DNA of 11,028 nucleotides from Hyphomonas sp. (GTDB taxonomy: Bacteria > Pseudomonadota > Alphaproteobacteria > Caulobacterales > Hyphomonadaceae): the NCBI GenBank assembly GCA_003486945.1, contig DNFL01000051.1, forward strand, positions 1 to 11,028, written 5' to 3'. Positions 1 through 7,281 of the stretch are shown here, piece after piece; position 1 is the first letter of the stretch; every line of letters begins with the position of its first letter. The translations under genes and the position numbers were made by a program. Under the pieces are notes generated by a model. The model was not told the DNA's origin, did no database searches, and saw only the letters and a list, made by a program, of their open reading frames with translations.

Positions 1-2
1 GG

Positions 3-677
3 AACCCGAAGGGCAAGTTCCGCCCGCTGCACCGGTTCAACCCCGTACGCCTGAAGTTCATCCGCGAGACGGCGGAGCGCCATTTCGGCCTTGCGCCGGG
101 CCTGCGCCAGCCGCTGGAAGGCCTGCGCCTCCTGGATATCGGCTGCGGCGGCGGCCTCGTCTCGGAGCCGATGACGCGGCTCGGCGCGTCTGTCACCGGC
201 GTCGATGCCTCCGAGGCCAATATCAAGACGGCGCTGACGCATGCCTCCGAACAGGGCCTTGCCATCGACTACCGCGCCGGAACCGCCGAGGGCCTTCTGG
301 CAGCGGGCGAAGGGCCGTTTGATATGGTGCTCAACCTGGAAGTCGTCGAACACGTTGCCGACCCCGCGCAGTTCCTCGCTGACACCGCACGGCTGGTGAA
401 GCCGGGCGGGATGATGATCGTAGCGACGCTGAACAAGACCGCGAAGGCGCTCGCAACAGCGGTGATCGGCGCAGAATACATCCTGCGCTGGTTGCCGCCG
501 GGCACGCATGACTGGTCGAAGTTTCTCGATCCGGAAGATGTGCGCGCGCCCCTCGAAGGCGCGGGCATGATCGCGGACGCGCCGGTGGGCGTGATCTTCA
601 GGCCCATCTCCGGCCAATGGGAAATCGGCGGGGACACCAGCGTCAATTACATGGTCGTCGCCCGGAGGCCGGCATGA
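3..677 (+). CDS. ubiG: Ubiquinone biosynthesis O-methyltransferase UbiG, 5'-truncated by window edge
   Basis: SAM-dependent methyltransferase expected to carry out the O-methylation steps of ubiquinone synthesis at the cytoplasmic face of the membrane. The reading frame is open from the left edge, so the start lies outside; 224 residues are visible and, against a usual length near 250, roughly 25 N-terminal residues are missing. Visible signatures are the UbiG-type [14 protein letters not shown] near the edge, SAM-binding motif I LDIGCGGG (visible residues 44-51), the motif II region VTGVDAS, and the [11 protein letters not shown] segment typical of UbiG. The C-terminal part carries [13 protein letters not shown], also a UbiG hallmark. 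The first ATG visible (171) is internal to the SAM domain and is not the start. The stop overlaps the start of the DUF924 gene (ATGA), implying translational coupling. The family call is firm; the substrate comes from family knowledge. Confidence 0.93.
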   Translation, partial: NPKGKFRPLHRFNPVRLKFIRETAERHFGLAPGLRQPLEGLRLLDIGCGGGLVSEPMTRLGASVTGVDASEANIKTALTHASEQGLAIDYRAGTAEGLLAAGEGPFDMVLNLEVVEHVADPAQFLADTARLVKPGGMMIVATLNKTAKALATAVIGAEYILRWLPPGTHDWSKFLDPEDVRAPLEGAGMIADAPVGVIFRPISGQWEIGGDTSVNYMVVARRPA

Positions 678-1285
678 ACGCCCTGCCCTCTCCCGAAGAG
701 GTGCACCGTTTCTGGTTCGGCGAGGAGGCGGGCGCGCCGGCCGTGCTGGAAACCAAGGCGAAGCTCTGGTTCAATGGCGGCAAGGATTTCGACCGTGAAC
801 TGACGGAGCGTTTCCTGCCTTTGCTCGAAACTCTGTCCGCAGGCCCGCTGGCATATGACTGGGCATCGCGCGGCGCGAAGGGACGGCTGGCCGCGATCCT
901 CGTGCTCGACCAGATGAGCCGCAATATCTTCCGGGGCAGCCCGCGCGCCTTCGCGCAGGACATGCTGGCGCTTCATCTGTGCAAGGACGGATTGGCGAAA
1001 GGCGAGGATGGGGCGGTTTCGGAAGCCGAGCGCGTGTTCTTCTACCTGCCGCTTGAACATTCCGAAGCGATGGAAGACCAGCAGCGCGCGGTATCCCTGT
1101 TCGACGCACTGGCAAAGGACGCCCGCGAGCCCTTCGCGGCCTTCACGAAGAACACGCTCGACTATGCCCACCAGCATCTCGACGTGATCCGCCAGTTCGG
1201 CCGTTTCCCCCACCGCAACGCTGTCGTCGGGCGAGCGAGCACGCCTGAGGAGCAAGCTTGGCTGGCCGAGGGCGGCGGATTCTGA
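674..1285 (+). CDS. DUF924 family protein (TPR-like fold), function unknown
   Basis: A 203-residue soluble protein of the DUF924 family, which has no established biochemical role. Recognisable conserved stretches are FWFG (13-16), [11 protein letters not shown] (78-88), FFYLP (122-126) followed by EHSE, and GRFPHRN (176-182) near the end of the domain, closing with the usual [19 protein letters not shown] tail. I chose the ATG at 674 because GGAG sits 7 nt upstream and the family motif begins 12 residues in; an in-frame upstream start at 617 would only add residues read through the end of ubiG. Start and ubiG stop overlap as ATGA, so it is probably co-translated with ubiG. That suggests co-expression but does not show a role in ubiquinone synthesis. 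No signal peptide or membrane segment is visible. Confidence 0.88.
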   Translation: MNALPSPEEVHRFWFGEEAGAPAVLETKAKLWFNGGKDFDRELTERFLPLLETLSAGPLAYDWASRGAKGRLAAILVLDQMSRNIFRGSPRAFAQDMLALHLCKDGLAKGEDGAVSEAERVFFYLPLEHSEAMEDQQRAVSLFDALAKDAREPFAAFTKNTLDYAHQHLDVIRQFGRFPHRNAVVGRASTPEEQAWLAEGGGF

Positions 1286-1312
1286 GCAATCTCAAATTAC
1301 TTAAGTGTCTAC

Positions 1313-1341
1313 TTGACTGTTGATGTTCGAATTGTTAAGCA
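1313..1341 (+). promoter_or_regulatory. Candidate promoter of the SRPBCC-ArsR operon
   Basis: The 83-bp gap before the operon is clearly AT-richer than its surroundings. TTGACT (1313-1318) is a good -35. A 16-17 nt spacer leads to TTAAGC/TAAGCA (1335-1341), a weak -10 that lies inside the dyad operator, so a bound repressor would block RNA polymerase. An alternative -10, TATAAA (1352-1357), has no good -35 at 17 nt and would leave almost no leader. Which -10 is used cannot be settled by reading alone. Confidence 0.45.
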
Positions 1342-1351
1342 TTCGCTTAAC
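1334..1351. promoter_or_regulatory. Perfect 7-4-7 dyad, probable ArsR operator
   Basis: GTTAAGC-ATTC-GCTTAAC is a perfect inverted repeat of 7-bp arms around 4 nt, 18 nt upstream of the SRPBCC start. Winged-helix ArsR-family dimers bind such AT-rich dyads overlapping their own promoters, and the second gene of this operon encodes such a protein, so autoregulation is the simplest reading. It also resembles a CtrA box (TTAA-N7-TTAA), but here the spacing is N8. Confidence 0.6.
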
Positions 1352-1368
1352 TATAAAGGACGCCCATC

Positions 1369-1845
1369 ATGCCGCACCAGTTTGTTACCCATGGTAGCTT
1401 CACCATTGAGCGAAGATTCAAACAGTCTCCGTCAAAAGTGTTCGGCTGGTTTGCCGATCCTGCGAAGAAACGCCGCTGGTTCGCGGAAGGTCCGGGATTC
1501 CACCTCGACTCCTACGAGATAGATTTCCGCGAAGAAGGCTTCGAACGCTCGCGCTTCCGCTTCATAGCGGACAAGCCGATCGAGGAAGGCACTCCGTGCA
1601 CGAATGATACGGTCTTCCTGGACATTGTCCCGAACCAGCGGATTGTCTTTACCTACACGATGAAGGTTGCCGGCAACCGGATTTCATCCTCGCACACCAC
1701 CGTTGAGTTTCAGCCCGATGGCACAGGCACCCTGATGGTATTCACCGAACAGGCAGCCTTCTTCGAAGGCGGCGACGGCATCGCCATCCGCGAACAGGGT
1801 ACGCGCGAACTGATCGATAGCCTTGCCCGCGAACTGGGAGAATAG
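1369..1845 (+). CDS. SRPBCC / AHSA1-type (START-like) domain protein
   Basis: A 158-residue single-domain protein of the SRPBCC superfamily, Activator-of-Hsp90-ATPase-homologue-like branch: small helix-grip folds with a hydrophobic cavity, usually of unknown ligand. The N-terminal strand and helix read FTIERRFKQSPSKVFGWF. The C-terminal part FTEQAAFF...REQGTRELIDSLARELGE is the characteristic last strand and long helix. The ATG at 1369 has AAGGA (1356-1360) 8 nt upstream, and the dyad operator lies just before it. It is the first gene of a two-gene operon with an ArsR repressor that starts one base after its stop. Such pairs are widespread, and the SRPBCC protein is often taken to handle the small molecule or stress the repressor senses, but the ligand is unknown here. 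No secretion signal is visible. Confidence 0.88.
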   Translation: MPHQFVTHGSFTIERRFKQSPSKVFGWFADPAKKRRWFAEGPGFHLDSYEIDFREEGFERSRFRFIADKPIEEGTPCTNDTVFLDIVPNQRIVFTYTMKVAGNRISSSHTTVEFQPDGTGTLMVFTEQAAFFEGGDGIAIREQGTRELIDSLARELGE

Positions 1846-1846
1846 G

Positions 1847-2197
1847 ATGGCTCCGCCCTTTGCCCGCGAACCGGACATCGACCCTGTCGGAATGGTGTTC
1901 CACGCACTGTCCGACCGTACACGGCGCACAATCCTGGAACAGATCAGCGAGCGGCCCGCCTCGCTTTCCGAAGTCGCCCGCCCGCTGGGGCTTTCGCTGG
2001 CGGCCATCGTGCAGCATGTGCAGGTTCTGGAAGGATCGGGACTCGTCCGTACGGAGAAGGTAGGACGGGTGCGCACCTGCCAGCTTGCCCCGGAAGGGCT
2101 AGCGCTCGCTGCCGGCTGGATCGAAGACCGCCGCCGTCTCTGGAACCGCCGCTTCGACCGCCTCGCAGACCTCCTCGACGAGGAAGACGACAGCTAG
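1847..2197 (+). CDS. ArsR-family winged-helix transcriptional repressor
   Basis: A 116-residue DNA-binding protein. The opening DPVGMVFHALSDRTRRTILEQ is the standard first helix of ArsR-type repressors linked to SRPBCC proteins. The helix-turn-helix spans roughly residues 43-66 (LSEVARPLGLSLAAIVQHVQ), and the wing follows as LVRTEKVGRVRTCQL. There is no ELCVCDL-type cysteine metal box, so it is probably not an arsenic or metal sensor. I chose the ATG at 1847 (one base after the SRPBCC stop, GGGAG at 1836-1839) over an in-frame TTG at 1823 that would overlap the SRPBCC gene. It probably binds the dyad at 1334-1351 and represses its own operon. Its TAG stop shares CTAG with the stop of the convergent symporter gene. 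Confidence 0.9.
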   Translation: MAPPFAREPDIDPVGMVFHALSDRTRRTILEQISERPASLSEVARPLGLSLAAIVQHVQVLEGSGLVRTEKVGRVRTCQLAPEGLALAAGWIEDRRRLWNRRFDRLADLLDEEDDS

Positions 2198-3561
2198 TTC
2201 GGCGACGTCTCGATCTTCTTTTCGATACTCATCGCGGTTTCATGCTGCACAGCCCGGGTCAGCGGATAGGTGCGTGCGATCAGTCCGGCAGCGATATACA
2301 GCGCGGCGGGCAACAGGGCGAAGACGAGGACAAGTCCGAAGATGGCACTGTCCGAGTTTTCCGCTCCTGGACGGAAGCCCGCAACTTGTCCGACAATCAG
2401 GTAACCCACACCGAACGCGAGGCTGGAGCCGACCTTGTTGAAGCTGGTCAGGATTGCATAAAAGATGCCGGCGCGGTTCTCGCCGCTGGTCGCGGCCTGA
2501 ACCTCGACGATGTCTGCCGTCATCGCCCGCGCGAGGAAAAGCGGCGCGCTGAACGAAATGCCGGAGATCAGTGAGCCGAGCAGGAAGAGGGTGAAATTGC
2601 CCGTCGGTGCCAGCAGGATGAAAGAGGCAAACGCGGCGCCGGAAAAACTGACCGCTGCAAAATAGGCGGTGCGCTTCTCGGTTTTCCGCGCCAGCCAGAG
2701 CCAGCCGGGAAGTGCGACGATGGCCATGATGAAGAACAGAACAAGCCCGAGACTTGCCTGTCCGCCCACCGCGCCAAAAGCATAGATGGCGACAAACAGG
2801 TAATTCGCGGCAGTGACCGAAATGGCCGTTGAAACGAACAGCTCCATCATCAGCACCTTGCTGAACAGAGGACTGCGGATCGCCTCGATCATCGGTCGGA
2901 ACTCGAACTTCTCGACGAGTTTCGATTCGCCCTTCAGCGGCGGGTCCGGCACAAAGAAGCAGGACAGCGCTGCCGAGACCGGCAGGGCGATGATCAGCAC
3001 CCAGCCCATCACCGCAACTTGGCCAAACCTGTCTGTCTCCACGCCGCCACCTTCAAGGATCAGCGGCACCGCGAGCAGGAGCAGCATCGACAGAACCGAG
3101 ACAATCTCCGGCCACAGGAAGAGGCGTGAGCGATCGTCATAGTCCTGCGCAATCGCCGGAACCCAGGCTGCCCGGGATGTCTGCAGCAAGGTGAAGCCGA
3201 CATAGAAGATCAGCATCCAGAATATGAAGTAACCTGCCCCGGCGCCCGGCGGCGGCATGTAGACGAAATAGGTCGCAATCCCGAGTATCGGCACGCACAG
3301 AATGATCCAGTGGCGTACCCGGCCCAGCGGGGTGCGGTAGCGGTCGACCAGATAGCCCATCACCGGATCGGTCACGATGTCCCAGAAACGCAGGAGCATG
3401 AACAGAAGCCCCGTCATCTCAAGCCCGAGGCCGACCTCCTGAGCATAGAGCGGGGCGAGATAGACGCCGAGCGGAAGACCAACGCCGGCAATCGGCACAC
3501 TCAGAGTGGCGAAAGCGAGCACACGGGGAAAGGACAGGCGCCGGGGCGAAGCGTCGTTCAT
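2194..3561 (-). CDS. MFS transporter, GPH (glycoside-pentoside-hexuronide:cation symporter) family
   Basis: A 455-residue inner-membrane protein with about 12 hydrophobic segments. The N-terminal half carries the melibiose-carrier signature LLRFWDIVTDPVMGYLVDR (56-74) followed by TPLGRVRHW; in characterised members, aspartates such as D61 and D65 here take part in cation and sugar coupling. This marks MFS_2/GPH rather than a drug exporter. The substrate is unknown; a sugar or glycoside is the family expectation. I placed the start at the ATG at 3561, just before the first membrane segment; the frame stays open for about 166 more codons upstream, but that stretch is low-complexity, Arg-rich and antisense to the peptidase gene. 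AGGG lies 11 nt upstream of the ATG; an in-frame GTG at 3573 is an alternative. It is divergent from the M20 peptidase, which may hint at shared control. Confidence 0.9.
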   Translation of the reverse strand: MNDASPRRLSFPRVLAFATLSVPIAGVGLPLGVYLAPLYAQEVGLGLEMTGLLFMLLRFWDIVTDPVMGYLVDRYRTPLGRVRHWIILCVPILGIATYFVYMPPPGAGAGYFIFWMLIFYVGFTLLQTSRAAWVPAIAQDYDDRSRLFLWPEIVSVLSMLLLLAVPLILEGGGVETDRFGQVAVMGWVLIIALPVSAALSCFFVPDPPLKGESKLVEKFEFRPMIEAIRSPLFSKVLMMELFVSTAISVTAANYLFVAIYAFGAVGGQASLGLVLFFIMAIVALPGWLWLARKTEKRTAYFAAVSFSGAAFASFILLAPTGNFTLFLLGSLISGISFSAPLFLARAMTADIVEVQAATSGENRAGIFYAILTSFNKVGSSLAFGVGYLIVGQVAGFRPGAENSDSAIFGLVLVFALLPAALYIAAGLIARTYPLTRAVQHETAMSIEKKIETSPN

Positions 3562-3684
3562 GGTGGCGCGCACCCTGCAATGGGAATTCGTGACGGCCAA
3601 GTCATTTTTTCGCGAGCCGTCGCTTGACGCAGGAGAAGGCGGGCGCGAACCATGCGGCAAAGAAATTCCGGGAGGTCCATCGCC
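3562..3684. promoter_or_regulatory. Divergent intergenic region between symporter and M20 peptidase
   Basis: This 123-bp region must hold both promoters unless transcription enters from outside. On the + strand TTGACG (3624-3629) is a plausible -35 for the peptidase, but no convincing -10 follows at 17 nt. A 6-bp inverted repeat, GACGGC (3592-3597) and GCCGTC (3616-3621), flanks a T6 run and could be a regulator site. GGGAGG at 3670-3675 is the ribosome-binding site of the peptidase. I see no clear leftward promoter. Confidence 0.3.
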
Positions 3685-5175
3685 ATGATCCGCAACATCC
3701 TGATCGGGCTCGGCCTCGCGCTGGCGGCGCTTGCCGGGTTCATCCTTTTCAACACGTTCAACTATGGCGGCGCCCCGGTTGGCGGGCGGGTCGAGTTGCC
3801 GGTGCCGCCGGAAGTCTCGGCCGAGCGCGCGGCGGAAAATCTCGGCGCGGCGATCCGCTTCCGCACGATCACCCTCGCGAGCGGCGATCCGCGCCCCGGC
3901 CAGGAAGGCGAATGGCTGGCGATGCATGCCTGGCTGGAGGAAACCTATCCGGCGGCGCATGCTGCAATGACGCAGGAATTCGTGTCCGGCACGCTGACTC
4001 TGCTTTACACTTGGCAAGGCTCGGACGCTTCGCTCAATCCCCTGCTGCTGATGGCGCACCAGGATGTCGTGCCGGTAAACATCGGCACGGAGGATGACTG
4101 GGAAGGCGCGCCGTTCGGGGGCGAGATCATCGATGGCTATATCTATGGCCGCGGCGCGATTGACGACAAGGGCTCACTCGTCGGCCTGATGGAAGCGGCC
4201 GAGGCGCTGGCGGCTTCGGGATTCCAACCCCGCCGTACACTGATCTTTATGTTCGGGCATGACGAGGAAGTTTCGGGCTCAAGTGCCGAAGCAGGCGTGG
4301 CGCTTCTCAAATCGCGCGGCATATCGCCGGAGATGGCGCTGGATGAGGGCTTCATGATCGTCAATCCTTCCCCACTGACCGGCAAGCCGGCGGGTTTCAT
4401 CGGCATTGCCGAGAAAGGTTATGTGACGCTCGAAATCACGGCCCTTGGCGAGGGAGGGCATTCTTCAACACCGCCGCGCAATTCAGCCGCGGTGCGCCTG
4501 GCGCGGGCCGTTGTCGCGCTCGACCAGAACCAGATGCCCTCTTCCCTCTCGAAACCGCCCGCCTCCGACATGTTCCGTGCCGCCGGCAAGGATATGCCGT
4601 TCATGCAGCGAATGGCCTTTTCGAATCTCTGGCTCTTTCAGGGCATGATCGATGATCAGCTCTCGGACATTGCAGCCGGCAACGCGATGATCCGCACGAC
4701 GACAGCGCCGACGATGCTGGAAGGCTCTGCCAAGGAAAACGTGCTGGCGCAGCGCGCCAAGGCGACGATCAATTTCCGCATCCATCCGAACGATACCGAG
4801 GAAGACATCGTCGCGCATGTGAAACGCGTGACGAAGGATATCGAAGGCATCGAGGTGGCCGTGATCAAGGAAGGCATTCGCGGCTCGGGCGCCTCCAAAG
4901 TCTCGCCGACGGACAACCGCGCCTATGCCGTGCCCGCCAGCGTGGCCGAGGCGACCATGCCGGGCGCGGCGGCGGCGCCGGGCCTCGTGCTAGGCGCAAC
5001 CGATGCCCGTTATGCAGAGGATATCACCCCGAACGTCTACCGCTTCGCGCCGTCCATCCTGACGCCGGACGAACTGACCGGCTTCCATGGCACCAATGAA
5101 CGCACGAGCGTGGAAAACATGGGTCGCCTGGCGCGCGGCTATGCGCAGATCATCCTGGCGATGGATGCGGAGTAG
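3685..5175 (+). CDS. Membrane-anchored M20 family peptidase (CPS1/PM20D1-like)
   Basis: A 496-residue zinc metallopeptidase. Residues 5-24 form an uncleaved-looking signal anchor (LIGLGLALAALAGFILF), placing the catalytic domain in the periplasm. The M20 metal site is intact: H125 with D127 (AHQDVVP), bridging D160 in GRGAIDDKG, catalytic E194 and ligand E195 in GHDEEVSG, D220 in ALDEG, and H468 in GFHGTNE. H259 in GEGGHSSTPP belongs to the lid/dimerisation domain. Length and the AHQDVVPV/GFHGTNE wording match the yeast carboxypeptidase S and mammalian PM20D1 branch, which cleave Gly-X dipeptides or N-acyl amino acids; the natural bacterial substrate is unknown. The ATG at 3685 has GGAGG 9 nt upstream; an earlier in-frame ATG (3652) would put a charged leader before the anchor. 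It is divergent from the GPH symporter. Confidence 0.9.
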   Translation: MIRNILIGLGLALAALAGFILFNTFNYGGAPVGGRVELPVPPEVSAERAAENLGAAIRFRTITLASGDPRPGQEGEWLAMHAWLEETYPAAHAAMTQEFVSGTLTLLYTWQGSDASLNPLLLMAHQDVVPVNIGTEDDWEGAPFGGEIIDGYIYGRGAIDDKGSLVGLMEAAEALAASGFQPRRTLIFMFGHDEEVSGSSAEAGVALLKSRGISPEMALDEGFMIVNPSPLTGKPAGFIGIAEKGYVTLEITALGEGGHSSTPPRNSAAVRLARAVVALDQNQMPSSLSKPPASDMFRAAGKDMPFMQRMAFSNLWLFQGMIDDQLSDIAAGNAMIRTTTAPTMLEGSAKENVLAQRAKATINFRIHPNDTEEDIVAHVKRVTKDIEGIEVAVIKEGIRGSGASKVSPTDNRAYAVPASVAEATMPGAAAAPGLVLGATDARYAEDITPNVYRFAPSILTPDELTGFHGTNERTSVENMGRLARGYAQIILAMDAE

Positions 5176-5201
5176 TTGAATATTGCTCGTGGGGCGCCGG
5201 G

Positions 5202-5228
5202 CTGAGGGGTGAAGTTTTAGCCCCTCAG
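5202..5228. terminator. Hairpin between convergent peptidase and hslO genes
   Basis: CTGAGGGG (5202-5209) and CCCCTCAG (5221-5228) form a perfect 8-bp stem with an 11-nt loop. It lies 26 nt after the peptidase stop and includes the hslO stop codon. Neither strand has a proper T-tract after the stem, so it could be a bidirectional attenuating hairpin or an mRNA 3'-end stabiliser rather than a classic intrinsic terminator. Confidence 0.45.
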
Positions 5229-6148
5229 TTCACCGGGCCGGTCACGCGGGTGATCGGGATGGTGTAGTGGCGGGCGCAGAACTGGCAGTCGATGGCGAGC
5301 GTGCCGTCCGGTTCGACAAGGTCGTGGAGCGCGTCGTCGGGCATCTGGCGCAGGGTCTGGATCAGGCGGTCTTCGTTGCAGGTGCAATGATCGGTGACCG
5401 GCACGCCGTCTTCGAGGCTGACGCCCTGTTCGTGGAACAAACGGTAGAGAAGTTCCGTCGCCGGAAGGCCGGTATCGGAAAGCTCGCCCGGCGTCAGCGT
5501 GGCAAAGAGGGCTTCGGCTTGGCGCCAGTCTTCGTCGGTGTCGCCGCGCGTCTCGTCGCCGGCAACGCGCTGGATCATCATGCCACCTGCGGTCCATTCG
5601 CCGCTGGCGGTTTCTTCTACCGAGAGGCGCACACGGGTGGGCACCTGTTCTGACATCGCGAAATAATCCTCCGCACACTGAGCAAGCGTTCCCTTGGTCA
5701 ACGGCACCACACCCTGATAGGGCTGGATATTCGGATTGTCCTGGATCAGGATCAGGCCGAGGCGGCCCGTGCGCCCGAACAGCTGGGGCATGTGGGGCGC
5801 CTTGCCCTTGTTGATCCGGTCGAGTGTGGTCCAGGCTTCGGCATCATAACGGGCATAGCCGCGTACACCGCCGCGCGTGGAGTATTCACCGACGAGCATC
5901 CGCACCACGCCGTCATCGGCCTCGGCCTGCACGAGAATGCGCCCATCGAATTTCAGCGATGCGCCGACCAGCGCGGCCAGCGCCACTGCCTCGCCGAGGA
6001 GGCTGGCGAGGTGGGTGGGATAATCGTGGCGCGCGAGGATCGGGCCGATGGAGCCGGCCGACATGCGGGCGACGCGGCCGCGAACGGCGCGGCCTTGGAT
6101 CTGGAAACTGGCGGCGAAATCACCGGTGGAATGGGCGGGATGGGTCAT
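5225..6148 (-). CDS. hslO: Hsp33 redox-regulated molecular chaperone
   Basis: A 307-residue cytosolic holdase that is switched on when oxidants release zinc from its C-terminal cysteine cluster. All four cysteines are present: C255 and C257 (HCTC) and C288 and C291 (CQFC), a CxC-X30-CxxC arrangement. Other family segments are GRAVRGRVARMS near the N-terminus, SLKFDGRILVQAE, GVVPLTKGTLAQCAEDYF and LYRLFHEQGVSL. The ATG at 6148 is essentially forced because an in-frame TGA lies 8 codons upstream; no good Shine-Dalgarno is visible before it. The gene lies 79 nt downstream of argF on the same strand and is probably co-transcribed with it. That pairing recurs in alphaproteobacteria from general knowledge, though no functional link between arginine synthesis and the chaperone is known. 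Confidence 0.95.
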   Translation of the reverse strand: MTHPAHSTGDFAASFQIQGRAVRGRVARMSAGSIGPILARHDYPTHLASLLGEAVALAALVGASLKFDGRILVQAEADDGVVRMLVGEYSTRGGVRGYARYDAEAWTTLDRINKGKAPHMPQLFGRTGRLGLILIQDNPNIQPYQGVVPLTKGTLAQCAEDYFAMSEQVPTRVRLSVEETASGEWTAGGMMIQRVAGDETRGDTDEDWRQAEALFATLTPGELSDTGLPATELLYRLFHEQGVSLEDGVPVTDHCTCNEDRLIQTLRQMPDDALHDLVEPDGTLAIDCQFCARHYTIPITRVTGPVN

Positions 6149-6227
6149 GTCAGGTCTGTCACGGGAAGCTCAAGGCGCCCCATGTGGCAGCGAGGCGACC
6201 GTATCGCAAGGGGCGGGCTGCCCTCGC

Positions 6228-7154
6228 CTACTTTCCCAAACACCAGCGCAGGATGGCCTTCTGGGCGTGTAGGCGGTTTTCCGCTTCATCGAGGACGAGG
6301 CTGGCGGGGCCGTCGATCACATCCTCATCGACCTCCTCGCCGCGGTGCGCCGGCAAGCAGTGCAGGAATTTCGCGCCGGGATTGGCGAGGCCCATCAATT
6401 CTGCGGTGACCGCAAAGGGCTCCAGGATTTCGAGGCGGCGTTCGGCGTCCATGTCGCCCATCGAGACGAACGTGTCGGCGATCACGACATCGGCGCCGGC
6501 GACGGCTTCCTCGGCCGTGTTGAAGAGCTCGATCCGGCCCTGCAGTTCGGTTGCGATTTCCAGATCGTCCTCATCCGGAGCATAGCGGGCGGGTGTACCG
6601 ATGGCGAGTGAGAAGCCGAATTTCGGCGCGGCATGGATGAAGCTGGCGCAGACATTGTTTCCATCGCCAACCCAGGCGAGGCGGGCGCCTTTCAGGGGGA
6701 GGCCGTGTTCTTCCAGCGTCATCAGGTCGGCCATGATCTGGCAGGGATGCGAGCGGTCCGACAGGCCGTTGATCACCGGCACACCGGCGGCTTCGGAGAA
6801 GACTTCGATATCGGTGTGATCATTTGCTCGGATCATCACGGCATCAACATAGCGCGAGAGCACGCGGGCGGTGTCTTCGATCGTCTCACCGCGGCCGAGT
6901 TGCATGTCGGAGGCGACGGTGGTGATCGACGAGCCGCCGAGCTGGCGCATCGCCATGTCGAAGGAGAAGCGCGTGCGGGTGGAGGCCTTCTCGAAGATCA
7001 TCGCGAGCGTATGCCCGTCGAGCGGCGCGCCGGCATCAACGCGCCCCTTCGGCCAGGCGGCGCGGGCCTTCTTCATGCGGTGGGCCTCATCGAGAATGGC
7101 GCGCAGCTCGGCGCGCTCGATCGGCCAGAGGTCGATGAAGTGGCGGATATCCAT
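6228..7154 (-). CDS. argF: Ornithine carbamoyltransferase (anabolic)
   Basis: A 308-residue cytosolic enzyme that transfers the carbamoyl group from carbamoyl phosphate to ornithine, making citrulline in arginine biosynthesis. The carbamoyl-phosphate loop is STRTR (58-62), with HPCQ at 136-139. The ornithine-binding segment is D227-TFVSMG, and HCLP (265-268) carries the catalytic cysteine that closes over ornithine. The HCLP loop distinguishes it from aspartate carbamoyltransferase. Length matches the family. I placed the start at the ATG at 7154 ([13 protein letters not shown] about 9 nt upstream); an in-frame upstream start at 7211 adds 19 residues with no family resemblance. It lies downstream of the GlsB-like gene with a 225-bp gap and upstream of hslO. 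A dyad 52-73 bp before the start may be its operator. No argD neighbour is present in the window. Confidence 0.95.
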   Translation of the reverse strand: MDIRHFIDLWPIERAELRAILDEAHRMKKARAAWPKGRVDAGAPLDGHTLAMIFEKASTRTRFSFDMAMRQLGGSSITTVASDMQLGRGETIEDTARVLSRYVDAVMIRANDHTDIEVFSEAAGVPVINGLSDRSHPCQIMADLMTLEEHGLPLKGARLAWVGDGNNVCASFIHAAPKFGFSLAIGTPARYAPDEDDLEIATELQGRIELFNTAEEAVAGADVVIADTFVSMGDMDAERRLEILEPFAVTAELMGLANPGAKFLHCLPAHRGEEVDEDVIDGPASLVLDEAENRLHAQKAILRWCLGK

Positions 7155-7205
7155 GAGGTCTGCCCCGCAAAAATAAGCGCGCCGCATAGCGCGATTGGGC
7201 CGCGA

Positions 7206-7227
7206 TGTCATCCGCGTTCTGATGACA
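7206..7227. promoter_or_regulatory. Operator-like dyad upstream of argF
   Basis: TGTCATC-CGCGTTCT-GATGACA is a perfect 7-bp inverted repeat with an 8-nt spacer, 52-73 bp before the argF start. Position and symmetry suit a dimeric regulator. I do not recognise the motif as an ArgR box (consensus-like TGAAT arms are absent), and no convincing promoter elements can be placed beside it. Confidence 0.35.
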
Positions 7228-7281
7228 GGGGAATGACGGTTGCCCCGGCGGACGCGTTGCCGCCGGGGCGAATGTCAGAGA

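Noticed and set aside
2166..2185. Palindrome TCCTCGACGAGGA as terminator of the ArsR gene
   Set aside because: It is coding sequence (acidic LLDEED tail), has a one-base loop and no T-tract follows.
3562..4059. 166-codon N-terminal extension of the symporter frame
   Set aside because: It is antisense to the M20 peptidase and Arg-rich; the conserved transporter begins right after the ATG at 3561.
7155..7211. 19-residue N-terminal extension of ArgF
   Set aside because: It does not resemble ornithine carbamoyltransferases, whose N-terminus matches MDIRHFIDL; the ATG at 7154 has a G-rich ribosome-binding site.
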